Origin: Candida dubliniensis CD36
Lineage: Eukaryota; Ascomycota; Pichiomycetes; Serinales; Debaryomycetaceae
Assembly (NCBI RefSeq): GCF_000026945.1
Contig: NC_012860.1
Coordinates: 1,302,001-1,366,000 of the forward strand
Direction of reading: 5' to 3'
Length of the DNA: 64,000 nucleotides
The stretch's first letter is position 1; each line of letters opens with the position of its first letter. This document shows, in pieces, positions 1 to 9,416 of the stretch. Under the pieces are notes generated by a model, which was not told where the DNA came from, searched no databases, and saw only the letters and a program-made list of their open reading frames with translations. The position numbers and the translations under genes are program-made.

Positions 1-484
1 AAATTGAAAGGTTGGGAAAAGATTAGTTTGTTATGGGGATGATATATGTACGTTAACAAGGATTTTTCAATAGGCATTTATTGTAAGTAGTTTGTAATAA
101 TAATATTCTTCGTCAGAGGCAATGTCGTATTGAGTGTAAGACACTTCAACGAACAAGGCAGTAACAAAGAGTTGATTTTTGACAGTGATAGGGGACAAGG
201 CGTGCGCATAGAAAGTCATTGTGGTATTTCTATTTTTAGTGAGAATGCAAATACACACATACAATTAGAAAGAAAGAAAAATTTCTGTTTAATGATTTGG
301 TAATGATTACACGACCCTCTTATTTTGATTTCCGTTTCCATCAAAAGGAGTTTCAGAAAATCTTTTTCCTCTATTGTGTTACACTTTTTCTTTTCTTTTT
401 TTTTTTTTTTTACCAACAGACATCAAGAGTTAATCTACCATTTGATATAACCAAGATCACCTCACCCTATCACACTCGTTAATC
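1..484. promoter_or_regulatory. CHS7 upstream region
   Basis: No convincing gene is present. The stretch holds the 5' flank of CHS7, including a long pyrimidine tract with a poly-T run near 395-410, about 75-90 bases before the CHS7 ATG. A 50-65 codon open frame on the minus strand (67-264) has no recognisable domain and lies inside the presumed promoter, so it is not called. Confidence 0.5.
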
Positions 485-1417
485 ATGTCATTTGGGTCTT
501 TCGATCATATATGTAATAAAACAGCTTTACCCTTATGTTCAGTTGTTGGTGCTGTTAACCAATCAGCTTTTTTCCAACGAGGTATAGTCCCTGACTGTTA
601 TGCCCGATCAGTTGAATTAGCCAACACCATGATTTTCCAAATTGGTAATGCTTTTGTTCATTTTGGGGGATTAATCATTTTATTAATTATTATATTCAAT
701 GTTAGAGCCAAATATACTGCCATTGGTCGTAAAGAAATGTTATTTTTTTTATATTTGGCAATTGGATTAATTGTTAGTAGTTTGATTGTTGATTGTGGTG
801 TTAGTCCTCCAAGTAGTACTAGTTATGCTTATTTTGTTGCTGTACAAATAGGGTTTGCTAGTGCTCTTTGCATTTGTTTATTATACAATGGATTCCTATG
901 TTTCCAATTTTGGGAAGATGGTACTAGTAGATCTATGTGGATTTTAAGACTGGGATGTTTTGCATGGTTTGCTGTCAATTTTATTGTTTGTATTATTACT
1001 TTTAAACATTGGGATACAGCATTGGATTATAGGAAAACTACAACTTTATTTATCTTTGCTTATGTTTTGAATGCCATTATATTGGCGGTTTACGTTGTAT
1101 CACAAATAGTATTGGTTGTTTTCGCATTAGAATCATATTGGCCATTGGGGGCTATATTATTGGGAGTGTTCTTTTTCGTTGCTGGCCAAGTATTGACATA
1201 TGTGTTCAGTGATAAAATATGTCGTGGAGCCTCTCATTATGTCGATGGATTATTCTTTGGAAGTGCATGTAATGTCTTTACTTTTATGATGATCTACAAA
1301 TTCTGGGATATGATTACAAGTGATGATTTAGAATTCTCAGTGGCTAATGTCGAACAACCAATAAATGAATTTGGCGTTGGAGCTGATGATGAAAAGAGAT
1401 CAAGTATGTTTTTCTAG
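485..1417 (+). CDS. CHS7: Chitin synthase export chaperone Chs7
   Basis: The 310-residue polytopic membrane protein matches the fungal Chs7 family, an ER chaperone needed for folding and ER exit of the class IV chitin synthase Chs3. The N-terminus (MSFGSFDHICNKTALPLCSV) is the conserved family start, with short Cys-containing motifs before the first membrane segment. About seven hydrophobic segments run from residue 50 to 285. The C-terminal tail is short, acidic and cytosolic, ending DEKRSSMFF. Length agrees with the family (about 310-320 residues). The ATG follows a pyrimidine-rich leader and the next gene is 660 bases downstream on the same strand. Residue 156 is a CTG codon inside a membrane segment, so it would be serine in this clade. 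The family assignment is from recognised sequence and is firm. Confidence 0.95.
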   Translation: MSFGSFDHICNKTALPLCSVVGAVNQSAFFQRGIVPDCYARSVELANTMIFQIGNAFVHFGGLIILLIIIFNVRAKYTAIGRKEMLFFLYLAIGLIVSSLIVDCGVSPPSSTSYAYFVAVQIGFASALCICLLYNGFLCFQFWEDGTSRSMWILRLGCFAWFAVNFIVCIITFKHWDTALDYRKTTTLFIFAYVLNAIILAVYVVSQIVLVVFALESYWPLGAILLGVFFFVAGQVLTYVFSDKICRGASHYVDGLFFGSACNVFTFMMIYKFWDMITSDDLEFSVANVEQPINEFGVGADDEKRSSMFF

Positions 1418-2079
1418 AACATAAAAGGAATAGGTTAAAAGGTAATTTGATACACATTTAAAAATAAAAAAAAAATGGTTTTAAGGTATATATTTATAAG
1501 TTTGTTTTGTTTGTTTTATATAATTATTTGAATAACAACGACAAGAATCAATTTGAATATTTGATCAGCTTCACCACCAGTAGTAGTTGGGTTTTACTCT
1601 TATGATAAGGCTAACATTCTTCATATTACTTGGTTTTCGTCGTCTAAAAAATACAAAGAAAAATGTTACTCAAAGACAGAAAATAACGTTTTACGTTTTT
1701 CAAAATATGATGGCGCATTTTGTTACTCTCTATAAATTGGTGTTTCTATTGTTTTCATAAATAATAGAACTCGAATCTGAAACCATATCCTACGACTACA
1801 ACTACTAGTCCTATTAGTTCTTAAAACCTAACAATCAAGTAGGCAGCACATAATTAAAAAGAACTTGTGCGTGTGATTTGTGAGAAAATCAAATATTTTT
1901 TTTTTTTAACTCGCAAGCAAGAAGGATCCCACTTGAACGACAAATCTACAACACAACAACAACAGCAACAACATCAACATCAGATTCAACCTAAAGTAAA
2001 CAAACGCAAAATAATTTTTACAGAAATACATATCCAACCATTATAATTTAATTAATACTCATTTCCTATTTATATTGTC
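1418..2079. promoter_or_regulatory. CHS7-RGD1 intergenic region
   Basis: This holds the CHS7 3' end and the RGD1 promoter. An A-rich run follows the CHS7 stop. A TATA-like element (tataaat) lies near 1732, and a poly-T tract near 1897-1908 precedes the RGD1 ATG at 2080. No RNA gene or short coding region was seen. Confidence 0.45.
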
Positions 2080-4155
2080 ATGTCAGATAGATCAGTTAAT
2101 AAAACTGATTCATCAACAAATTTGGGCAGTAGTCTCACCAAAACCGTGTCTCCCCCACTCCCACAACCACCAACATCTCTTGCTCAAACTGATTCAGCAA
2201 AATTATTAGACAGTGATCCCAAAATCCAAAAAATATTAAACAGTGATTATACCATTGATGTTTTATTAAATCGGTTAAAAGAAAGTTTGAATAGTGGAGA
2301 AGAATTTAGTAAATTCATAAAGAAGAAAGCTCAAATTGAAGATGATCATTATAATCAATTGAAGAAATTTGCTGGTCATATCCGGACAAATATGAAAAAT
2401 AATTCCCGAAATTTGAAAAATGATTCATTACAATTTCAAATGGATAAAATAATTCAATTTGATGAGTCATTATATGGAGTTGGTAATTCTTATGTTGTTG
2501 CCTTGAATACAATGTATGATGAATTGACATCATTGATTGGAACAATTAGTCGGACAAGAAAATTGATTAAAGATGAACATAAACGTAAAGAAAAAGATTG
2601 TATTGATGCAATAATAACTGCAGAAAAGGCCAAAACCAAATATAATCATTTATGTGAAGATTTGGATCGATTGAAAACTTCTGATCCCAACAAAAAATCA
2701 TTTAGTTTGAAGAATAAATCAGTAGAACAACAAGAAGATGAATTGAGTAGAAAAGTTGATATTGCTGATCAAGAATATAAACTGAAAGTTACTACATGTA
2801 AAAAATTAAAAGATGAAATTATGGTGATTCATCGTCCTAATAATACGAAAAAATTGAAGAATTTAATTTTGGAAATGGATATTGCGTTAAATTTACAATT
2901 ACAAAAATATGCTACTTGGAATGAAAATTTGATTATGAATTCTGGGGTTTTAATATGCCCTTTGCAATCTAGTAAGGCATCAATGAAATCAATGGCTAGT
3001 GATATTGATAATGAAAAAGATTTGTATCAATATTTGTTAAGAAATGGTACTACTGGTGATAACAAGTCATTAGTGCCGGTAGAATACCATGTTCATCATT
3101 CATTAATTAAAACCAAAGATATTGGTAAACCATTTTTAAACACAACCAATACTCCCGCTAATTTGAAAAGTGCTGCGGCAACAAACAGATGGAACAATAC
3201 CACCAACAGCAACAATACGTCCACAGCTTTAAATTCAAATTCAAATTCAAATTCAAACTCAAACATTGATGGACATTCAAAAAATTCATCAAGTATTTCT
3301 CATGGCACAGGTGGTTCATCCATGTTAGGTGTCGGAGCATCAACATCTGGATCTTCTACTGTGGGTCCCACAAAAAGCAATGATACCTTTAATGGTCATT
3401 CAAGTTCTGCTACCCATGTATCATCATCACCATCAGTTCCCGAGAGCTCGGCACCAGCTCTGTATCTGTCATTAGATCCAGCTGTTAGTCAAACTTCATC
3501 TCATATAAAGGGACCTAAACCATTATCGACATTTCAACATCCAACTTTTGGAATTTCTATTGAAGATGTTATACAATTTGCTGGTGTTGATAATGTCCCA
3601 TTGGTAGTACGCAAATGTATTGAAATTATTGAAACTTATGGGTTGAATCTTGTGGGGATTTATCGAATTAGTAGTAATCAAAATCAAGTCAATAAACTAA
3701 AAGAAAGTATAGATTCAAATTTTACAAATTATTTAACTATTGGCAAAGATATTGATCCATCTAATGTTTATGAAAGTGAAGTATTTTGTGTTGCCAGTTT
3801 ATTGAAATTATATTTCACTAGTTTACCAGAACCATTATTTACTAGTGCTGCCAGTAAATCATTTATTGAAACGGTTAAATCCACTGATGGACATTTTATT
3901 GCCAAAAAATTACATCAATTAGTATTTGGATTACCTGATGGAGCATATTTCACATTAAGAGCATTAATGTTTCATCTTAATAAAGTAGCAGAACATGAAG
4001 CAGAAAATAGAATGAATGCTAAATCTTTGGCAATTATTTGGGGACCAGTATTATTTAATGATAGTTCAACCAGTGCTCAAGATTTAAGTTATAAAACCAA
4101 AGTTGTAGAAGAATTAATGATCATTGCCACAGATATTTTTGAACTTGATGAATAA
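2080..4155 (+). CDS. RGD1: Rgd1-type F-BAR / RhoGAP protein
   Basis: The 691-residue protein has the Rgd1 layout: an N-terminal F-BAR membrane-binding, coiled-coil region (about residues 45-290), a Ser/Asn-rich low-complexity linker (about 350-480) and a C-terminal RhoGAP domain (about 490-690). The arginine finger is visible in GIYRISS at Arg529, and the conserved helix KSLAIIWGPVLF lies near the end. In S. cerevisiae, Rgd1 activates GTP hydrolysis on Rho3 and Rho4 and acts in polarised growth and cell-wall stress. Length is close to the 666 residues of S. cerevisiae Rgd1. Two CTG codons (residues 461 and 463) fall in the linker and would read as Ser. It is convergent with the SHG1-like gene, only 66 bases apart, so the transcripts probably overlap at their 3' ends. 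Confidence 0.92.
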   Translation: MSDRSVNKTDSSTNLGSSLTKTVSPPLPQPPTSLAQTDSAKLLDSDPKIQKILNSDYTIDVLLNRLKESLNSGEEFSKFIKKKAQIEDDHYNQLKKFAGHIRTNMKNNSRNLKNDSLQFQMDKIIQFDESLYGVGNSYVVALNTMYDELTSLIGTISRTRKLIKDEHKRKEKDCIDAIITAEKAKTKYNHLCEDLDRLKTSDPNKKSFSLKNKSVEQQEDELSRKVDIADQEYKLKVTTCKKLKDEIMVIHRPNNTKKLKNLILEMDIALNLQLQKYATWNENLIMNSGVLICPLQSSKASMKSMASDIDNEKDLYQYLLRNGTTGDNKSLVPVEYHVHHSLIKTKDIGKPFLNTTNTPANLKSAAATNRWNNTTNSNNTSTALNSNSNSNSNSNIDGHSKNSSSISHGTGGSSMLGVGASTSGSSTVGPTKSNDTFNGHSSSATHVSSSPSVPESSAPALYLSLDPAVSQTSSHIKGPKPLSTFQHPTFGISIEDVIQFAGVDNVPLVVRKCIEIIETYGLNLVGIYRISSNQNQVNKLKESIDSNFTNYLTIGKDIDPSNVYESEVFCVASLLKLYFTSLPEPLFTSAASKSFIETVKSTDGHFIAKKLHQLVFGLPDGAYFTLRALMFHLNKVAEHEAENRMNAKSLAIIWGPVLFNDSSTSAQDLSYKTKVVEELMIIATDIFELDE

Positions 4156-4221
4156 TGTTGTTAATACAAATGTATAATTTGATAAATTAGAAAATGATAT
4201 ATATATATATATAGTTTTATT

Positions 4222-4941
4222 TTAATACATCATAAATGGAATTTTATCCTTTTTCTTCTCTTTAGTGGGTTGTGATGATTGTTTATCATGAGTATCAGTA
4301 GTTATACCATTAATATTAGTACTTGAGTCTCTTAAATTAAATCTTGGTGGTTTATTAACACGATGATTAGATGATGATGAAGAAGAAGAAGAAGCAGCAA
4401 GGTTTTTTATTTTGAAATTGTTCTTATAATTCTTCTCAACTTGTTGTTGTTCCTGGTTTTGTTGTTGTTGTTGTTGTATTCGTTTCAAATTCTTTAATTT
4501 AGCTTCCATTCTTAATCTTTCTAATTTCAATTTTTCTTGATTCTTTAGTTTGATAATTTCTTCATCGCTTATCCCTAAAAGTTCTTGTTTTATATCAATT
4601 AAATCATTTTTAATTAAATTATGGAATTCAAAACTATCAATAATTTTATCTTGAATATCTTTATCAACTATATTTAATAATTCATTAGTATCATTTGTTG
4701 TCATTTCCCCTTGAATAAGTGCCGCCATTTTCCCCTTATTTTTCATTAATATATTTGGATCTTGTTTCACTTTATTTTCAATTAATAATTTTAATTTTAA
4801 TAAAAGATTATCATAAGTTTCTGATTGTTTGAAATTATCTAATAAAAGTCGTCTTTGATTATCAAATTTACCTTTCTTTTTATATATGGTTATTAGTTGT
4901 TTTGGATCAGTTATATCTTTCTCTTGTTGTGGTTGTGACAT
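4222..4941 (-). CDS. SHG1: Shg1-family COMPASS (Set1 complex) subunit
   Basis: This is a 239-residue hydrophilic protein. Residues 12-80 fit the Shg1/BOD1 domain: a basic YKKKGKFDNQRRLLLDNFK start, the core SETYDNLLLKLKLLIENKVK, and NKGKMAALIQGEM. Shg1 is a subunit of the Set1/COMPASS histone H3K4 methyltransferase. The C-terminal half is low complexity, with a Lys/Glu/Leu coiled-coil-like stretch, a poly-Gln run near 158-170 and a poly-Ser run near 185-195. The gene diverges from the cullin gene with a 247-base shared promoter containing two long poly-T runs. The family call rests on motif resemblance and is moderately strong. Orthology to yeast SHG1 (142 residues, much shorter) is inferred. 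Confidence 0.7.
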   Translation of the reverse strand: MSQPQQEKDITDPKQLITIYKKKGKFDNQRRLLLDNFKQSETYDNLLLKLKLLIENKVKQDPNILMKNKGKMAALIQGEMTTNDTNELLNIVDKDIQDKIIDSFEFHNLIKNDLIDIKQELLGISDEEIIKLKNQEKLKLERLRMEAKLKNLKRIQQQQQQNQEQQQVEKNYKNNFKIKNLAASSSSSSSSNHRVNKPPRFNLRDSSTNINGITTDTHDKQSSQPTKEKKKDKIPFMMY

Positions 4942-5188
4942 GATTGATGGGTATGTTTCAACTTATTAAAGGTTACGTTGGGAGATGCCTCCTAGGGATA
5001 TGGAATTCGAAATTAATACAGAAAGGGTAACCTCTAGATATGTTTTTGTTAGTTTATTTTTTTTTTTTTATCACCACTGTAATTTTTTTTTTTTTTTTGT
5101 TCTCTACTCATACAGCACTATCAAATCAATCAATCAACCAAACTAGATTAATATAACCAATACATACATTTTCACCTTACATCCAATC

Positions 5189-7717
5189 ATGTCAACAGAT
5201 GATATAACTGATAAGATTTTGGATCTCAATAATAGTAGTAGCAATACATTATCCTCAATTTCTACTGGAAATACAATAATCCCACCAAAACAGCGTAAAT
5301 TGTCTCATTTGGTTTCTAATTCACCATCTCCTAAATTATATCATAAATCTATTGACGACGACAATGATACCAATAATAATAAACGTAAGAAATTAAATAC
5401 ACCTACTGATGATGAGTTAATATCACAAGTAGAATCAATCCAACAATTAGCTGATAAAACTATTGATTCTGTTTTATTTGATTTACCCATTAATCATTCA
5501 TTTGGTTATTTAAATTATGAATTCACTAAATTATGTAAATATAAACATGTTGAACAAAGTAAATTGAGTGATTTAATTTTTGAAAAAATTATCAATGATT
5601 TTGAAACAAACATAAAACCTAGTATAATTGATGGTTTCTTGGAAAATAGCCAGGGTGAGGGTGATATTGAAGTCATGATACAAATGGTTGAAAATTTTCT
5701 ATTGATATTTGATAATTGGTATAATCGATTGATTAAATTAAGTAAAATATTTGTTTATTTGGATAGACATTATCTTACACAACATCGTACTAAACATCCT
5801 ATATTGAAATTTGGAATTGATTTATTTATAAATAAAGTATTAGTAGAAGATAAACAACTCACAGATAAAGTGTTAAACACTCATTTACAATTACTTTGTA
5901 AATGGAGAGAGCAAATACAGTTTCAAGAAGAACAAGATCCAATTAATTTGAATGTGAATGATTTAAGTATGAGATTTACTAAACTATTAGTTAAGTTACA
6001 CACTCAAAGTTATAAATTTGCATTTAATGGACAATTATTAAGTTCTATTATTACCCATTATAACATTTTGAAGATATCATGGCTCAAAAATGATCCTACT
6101 ACTTATTTATCTAAAGTTTTAGAAACAATCAATGAAAATTTAAAATATTTCAAATTGGTGGGTAAAAATCTTGTATTTATAAAAGAATTATTTATGAAAC
6201 TTCGATGGAATTTAATATTTTATGATTTTAATAATTTATTACCCCAAGTTTTACCATCATTGTTAGAAAATCAACAAGAATTGCAAATTATTTATCAATA
6301 TTGTTGTCATAGTGTTGAAGATTTTGGATACGATTCTCTTCTGATATTTATATATCAATGGGGGGTTTATACCAAATCAGCGTTTGAATCTATTGTTGGA
6401 GTCAATATCAATACCAAGCCCGCAAAGTCAACCAATAATAATGTTATCGAACAATTAGTGAACAAGTATAAAGAGTTAATACTTTTGATAAATACAAGTT
6501 TCCCTAATGATGATAAATTTGAATTTGAAATAAGAAATTCTTTGATAAAAACAATTAATAACACTTCCAGTATAAATTCATTGGTGATTTATCAATTATG
6601 TAAGTATTGTGATAATTTTTTCAAGGGGAAAACAAATTTATTATATTCAATTTTTGAAGAAAATGGTTTAATTGTATTTAAATCGATAAATAATAAACAT
6701 GATTTCATCAATTTTTATAAAAAAGATCTATCTAAACGATTATTATTATTGAATCAAAAATTCAAATTTGAAAATGAACAAAAATTTATCAATAGTTTGA
6801 TAAAAGTTGTTGGTGAAAATGATGATATACTTAGTTTAACTATAATGTTTAAAGATTTGACTGATTCCAAAGATATTTATAAATTGTTAATTACTGTGCC
6901 GACAACAAATTGTGCCTTATTGAACAATTCATTTGAATTTAATCCATTGATTTTAGATAAAAAGCAATGGCCAAATATCCCCAACAATGATGATTTACAA
7001 GAGTTCAAATTGCCAATTGTATTACAAGATATTTTAATTGAAATGACGAAACAATATCAAGCATTGGATGTAAAATATAAGAATCGACAACTTGATTGGA
7101 GTAATTATAAATTACATCAAGTGACAATATCTGCTCAATTTGAACAAGGTGAGAAAGAAATTACTGGGAACTTATTGCAAATAGTATTGTTATTATTATT
7201 CACTGATGATGATGATGATGATGGTGGGTATACAATTGATCAATTGAGTGGGATGACAGGTATAAAAAATACCCAATTCTTGATTAGGATTATCAACTCA
7301 ATAACCAATGATAAATATAATATTTTGCAGTATGATGGTAATAAATATCATTATAATTTCAATTTCAAAGATAAATCCACTAAGATTAAATTGCCAATGA
7401 TCAAAGAATTGTCAAGATCAGAGCAACAACAACAGCAACAAACTAAAAGTATGGATGAAGAAGAAAAAGACATTGGACTGATTAAATCCATTGTTCAAAC
7501 CAATAGAGATGAAGAAATAAAAAGTTGTTTAATCAAAATAATGAAACAAGAACGACAATTATCCATTATTGAATTATTGAATAAATCAATATCACAATTA
7601 CAAAATCGACGTCCAGTAGCTATGACAAATTTAAAAACCATTATTGATGATTTAATTGAATTAGAATATTTAAAACGTGATGATAATAATAAAAATATAA
7701 TTATATATATTCCATAG
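5189..7717 (+). CDS. Divergent cullin (E3 ubiquitin ligase scaffold)
   Basis: This 842-residue protein has an Asn/Ser-rich N-terminus, a helical body (about 80-430), a cullin-homology stretch containing FYKKDLSKRLLLL (near residue 508), and a C-terminal winged-helix neddylation domain (about 770-842). That domain contains CLIKIMKQERQLS and ends in IELEYLKRDD. Lys786 sits at the position of the Nedd8/Rub1 acceptor. Cullins scaffold RING-type ubiquitin ligases. The body is very diverged from Cdc53, and an intact neddylation motif argues against APC2. Rtt101/Cul8 (842 residues in S. cerevisiae) or Cul3 are the likely counterparts, but I cannot separate them. A run of Asp (near 672) and a short poly-Gln (near 748) interrupt it. 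The 3' end converges on QCR10 with 103 bases between the stops. Confidence 0.75.
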   Translation: MSTDDITDKILDLNNSSSNTLSSISTGNTIIPPKQRKLSHLVSNSPSPKLYHKSIDDDNDTNNNKRKKLNTPTDDELISQVESIQQLADKTIDSVLFDLPINHSFGYLNYEFTKLCKYKHVEQSKLSDLIFEKIINDFETNIKPSIIDGFLENSQGEGDIEVMIQMVENFLLIFDNWYNRLIKLSKIFVYLDRHYLTQHRTKHPILKFGIDLFINKVLVEDKQLTDKVLNTHLQLLCKWREQIQFQEEQDPINLNVNDLSMRFTKLLVKLHTQSYKFAFNGQLLSSIITHYNILKISWLKNDPTTYLSKVLETINENLKYFKLVGKNLVFIKELFMKLRWNLIFYDFNNLLPQVLPSLLENQQELQIIYQYCCHSVEDFGYDSLLIFIYQWGVYTKSAFESIVGVNINTKPAKSTNNNVIEQLVNKYKELILLINTSFPNDDKFEFEIRNSLIKTINNTSSINSLVIYQLCKYCDNFFKGKTNLLYSIFEENGLIVFKSINNKHDFINFYKKDLSKRLLLLNQKFKFENEQKFINSLIKVVGENDDILSLTIMFKDLTDSKDIYKLLITVPTTNCALLNNSFEFNPLILDKKQWPNIPNNDDLQEFKLPIVLQDILIEMTKQYQALDVKYKNRQLDWSNYKLHQVTISAQFEQGEKEITGNLLQIVLLLLFTDDDDDDGGYTIDQLSGMTGIKNTQFLIRIINSITNDKYNILQYDGNKYHYNFNFKDKSTKIKLPMIKELSRSEQQQQQQTKSMDEEEKDIGLIKSIVQTNRDEEIKSCLIKIMKQERQLSIIELLNKSISQLQNRRPVAMTNLKTIIDDLIELEYLKRDDNNKNIIIYIP

Positions 7718-7820
7718 TGATATATATATATATATCAAAAAAAAAAAATCAATAAATGGCCATCTTATTTATTTTATTCAAGTTTATTTCTATATGTATA
7801 ACATAGACATATTTATTTGT

Positions 7821-8153
7821 TTATACTGGAACATCTTCTGGATCAGGGTTATAAATCCAATGTTGACCGAAAAATGGGATTTTTTCATAAAAAGTCTTTT
7901 GAAATAATGGAACTCCTTCAGTAAAAGTAGCAACTGCTCCACCAGCAGCAGCTCCCCAGAAAATTAAATTTGGAATATATGATCTTACTAATGGGGCATT
8001 TAATTGACCAAAATGACTTAAAGCTTTATAAGCTGGACCTTTAACGTACTAAAAAAAAAAGGTTAGGGAAAGTTAGTATCAAAGAACCAATAAATCTTAT
8101 CATTCCAAATTCATAGATAGTGGATATTATGTATTTATACATACTGAAACCAT
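7821..8153 (-). CDS. QCR10: Cytochrome bc1 complex subunit 10 (Qcr10), one intron
   Basis: This is a spliced gene. Exon 1 is 8145-8153 (ATG GTT TCA, only Met-Val-Ser). The intron is 8049-8144 (96 nt) with donor GTATGT, branch point TACTAAC at 8072-8078 and acceptor TAG after a T-run. Exon 2 is 7821-8048, giving a 78-residue protein. Exon 2 matches Qcr10, with PNLIFWGAAAGG, FTEGVPLFQKTFYEKIPF and an acidic proline-containing end (PDPEDVPV). S. cerevisiae Qcr10 has 77 residues. It is a single-pass inner-membrane subunit of respiratory complex III that stabilises the Rieske protein. Upstream lie a CCAAT box in gene orientation (8282-8286) and a TCACGTGA palindrome (8319-8326), typical of HAP-complex and Cbf1-type control of respiratory genes. 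Confidence 0.92.
8049..8144 (-). other. Spliceosomal intron of QCR10
   Basis: The 96-nt intron has an exact yeast donor (GTATGT), an exact branch site (TACTAAC, 8072-8078) and a TAG acceptor preceded by an uninterrupted T run. Splicing is in phase 0 and joins a three-codon first exon to the Qcr10 body. Without splicing exon 2 has no start codon at its beginning. Confidence 0.93.
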
Positions 8154-8280
8154 ATTGTACTGTATTGTGTTGATTCGAATAGTTCTAAGTTGATGATTTA
8201 ATTGGAGTGTGTGTATATTTTTATTTTTTCTTTCTTTCTTTCTTTCTTTGTTTAAAGTTGATTTTTTTCTGCAAACTTCT

Positions 8281-8326
8281 GATTGGTCTTTATAAAGAAA
8301 GAATCTTATAAATTGTGATCACGTGA
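8281..8326 (-). promoter_or_regulatory. CCAAT and CACGTG elements upstream of QCR10
   Basis: In QCR10 orientation there is a CCAAT pentamer (plus-strand attgg at 8282-8286) and a perfect TCACGTGA palindrome at 8319-8326, roughly 130-175 bases before the ATG. HAP2/3/4/5 binds CCAAT and Cbf1 binds CACGTG in yeasts. Both are known regulators of respiratory genes. Function here is inferred from sequence and position. Confidence 0.55.
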
Positions 8327-8752
8327 TACGTGAAATATCTGCTTGATAAGTTTGGTTGGTATTATGTATCTAATTCTTTTACTCCCCAATTAATAGGTTA
8401 ATCAGTATTCATAGAGCAGTAGGGAAATTTTATCACTATGGAGAAAAGAATATTATTCTCTGATTATGAAATAAATAGATATATGTATATGTTATAGAAT
8501 CAACTTTTCTTCTTCTTCTTCTTCTTCTTCTTCCTCCCTACATCGTATCCTATTTCTCTATATTACAAAAAATATAAACAAAAAAAAAAAGAATTAATAT
8601 CAACATTCAATCATGTCAAGATATTTCTTTATTGATGGGTCTACTTGTTCGTTTTATTGAATGACATATAAAACAAATAACATTAAGTACCAAACAAAAA
8701 CAAAAAGTAAAAGACAAATCCTCTTGCCAATTTATTCAAACATTTATCAAAC
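8327..8752. other. Non-coding gap between QCR10 promoter and ACP1 3' end
   Basis: This is AT-rich sequence with a TTC trinucleotide run around 8505-8535 and an A-run near 8580. It contains the distal QCR10 promoter and the ACP1 3' untranslated region. No RNA gene or coding region was seen. Confidence 0.4.
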
Positions 8753-9184
8753 TTAACAAGAATCTGGTTGAGATAAAATATAATCAATAGTTTGTCCCAC
8801 AGTTTTCAAACTATCAGCTTCATTATCAGGAATTTGAATATTAAATTCATGTTCTAATTCCATAATCACTTCAACAACATCTAAAGAATCTAAACCTAAA
8901 TCAGAAGTAAATGAACTTTGTTCAGTTATTTCACCTTTAGATTGATCTACTTTATCATAACCTTCTAATAATTCAATAATTCTTTCTTTAGTATTTTCTC
9001 TAGTTAATTCAGGGAAGGCACTATAATAACGAATAAATTTCATTGATGATGGGAAACCAAAACCAAAACCATTGATATTTTGTTTATTAGTGATGGTGGT
9101 GAATGATGATGGTTGAATGGTTTTCACAATTGAAGGTTTTGATACTGAAGTTCTTAATGATCTTAATAAATTAGTTCTAAACAT
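8753..9184 (-). CDS. ACP1: Mitochondrial acyl carrier protein
   Basis: The 143-residue protein has a basic, Ser/Thr-rich, acid-free N-terminus (about residues 1-50) typical of a mitochondrial presequence, followed by one acyl carrier domain (about 58-140). The phosphopantetheine attachment motif DLGLDSLDVVEV is present with Ser100 as the carrier residue, and the acidic helix II ELEHEF follows. It works in type II fatty acid synthesis in the matrix, supplying octanoyl groups for lipoic acid. In yeasts it also supports iron-sulfur cluster assembly and acts as a subunit of complex I, which this clade retains. It is divergent from the uS12m gene across a 232-base shared promoter with a poly-T run. 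Confidence 0.95.
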   Translation of the reverse strand: MFRTNLLRSLRTSVSKPSIVKTIQPSSFTTITNKQNINGFGFGFPSSMKFIRYYSAFPELTRENTKERIIELLEGYDKVDQSKGEITEQSSFTSDLGLDSLDVVEVIMELEHEFNIQIPDNEADSLKTVGQTIDYILSQPDSC

Positions 9185-9416
9185 TGTTGAATGAATATGT
9201 ATATAATGGGGGGGAGGTTGGGTTAGAGTAATAATAGTAAGAAGGATGGTTCTCTATTTTTTTTTTTTTTTTTTTTTTTTGTTCTCTGAGAAATATTAGT
9301 GGACAAGAAGGAATCAACAAAAAGTAATAATAATAAAGAGGGAAGGGAAAAAAAAATTTTCATAGTTAAAGGATACGATCAATCCAAATATCATTAACCT
9401 TATAAGTAACATTCTA
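9185..9416. promoter_or_regulatory. Shared divergent promoter of ACP1 and the uS12m gene
   Basis: The 232-base spacer separates two divergently transcribed nuclear genes for mitochondrial proteins. It carries an uninterrupted T run of over 20 bases (about 9257-9280), a common nucleosome-excluding element in yeast promoters, and an A run near 9350. Co-regulation is inferred from the arrangement. Confidence 0.5.

Noticed and set aside
67..264. 65-codon minus-strand frame upstream of CHS7
   Set aside because: No domain, short, lies inside the CHS7 promoter and ends in a run of Tyr codons. It could be a terminal exon but there is no supporting splice signal.
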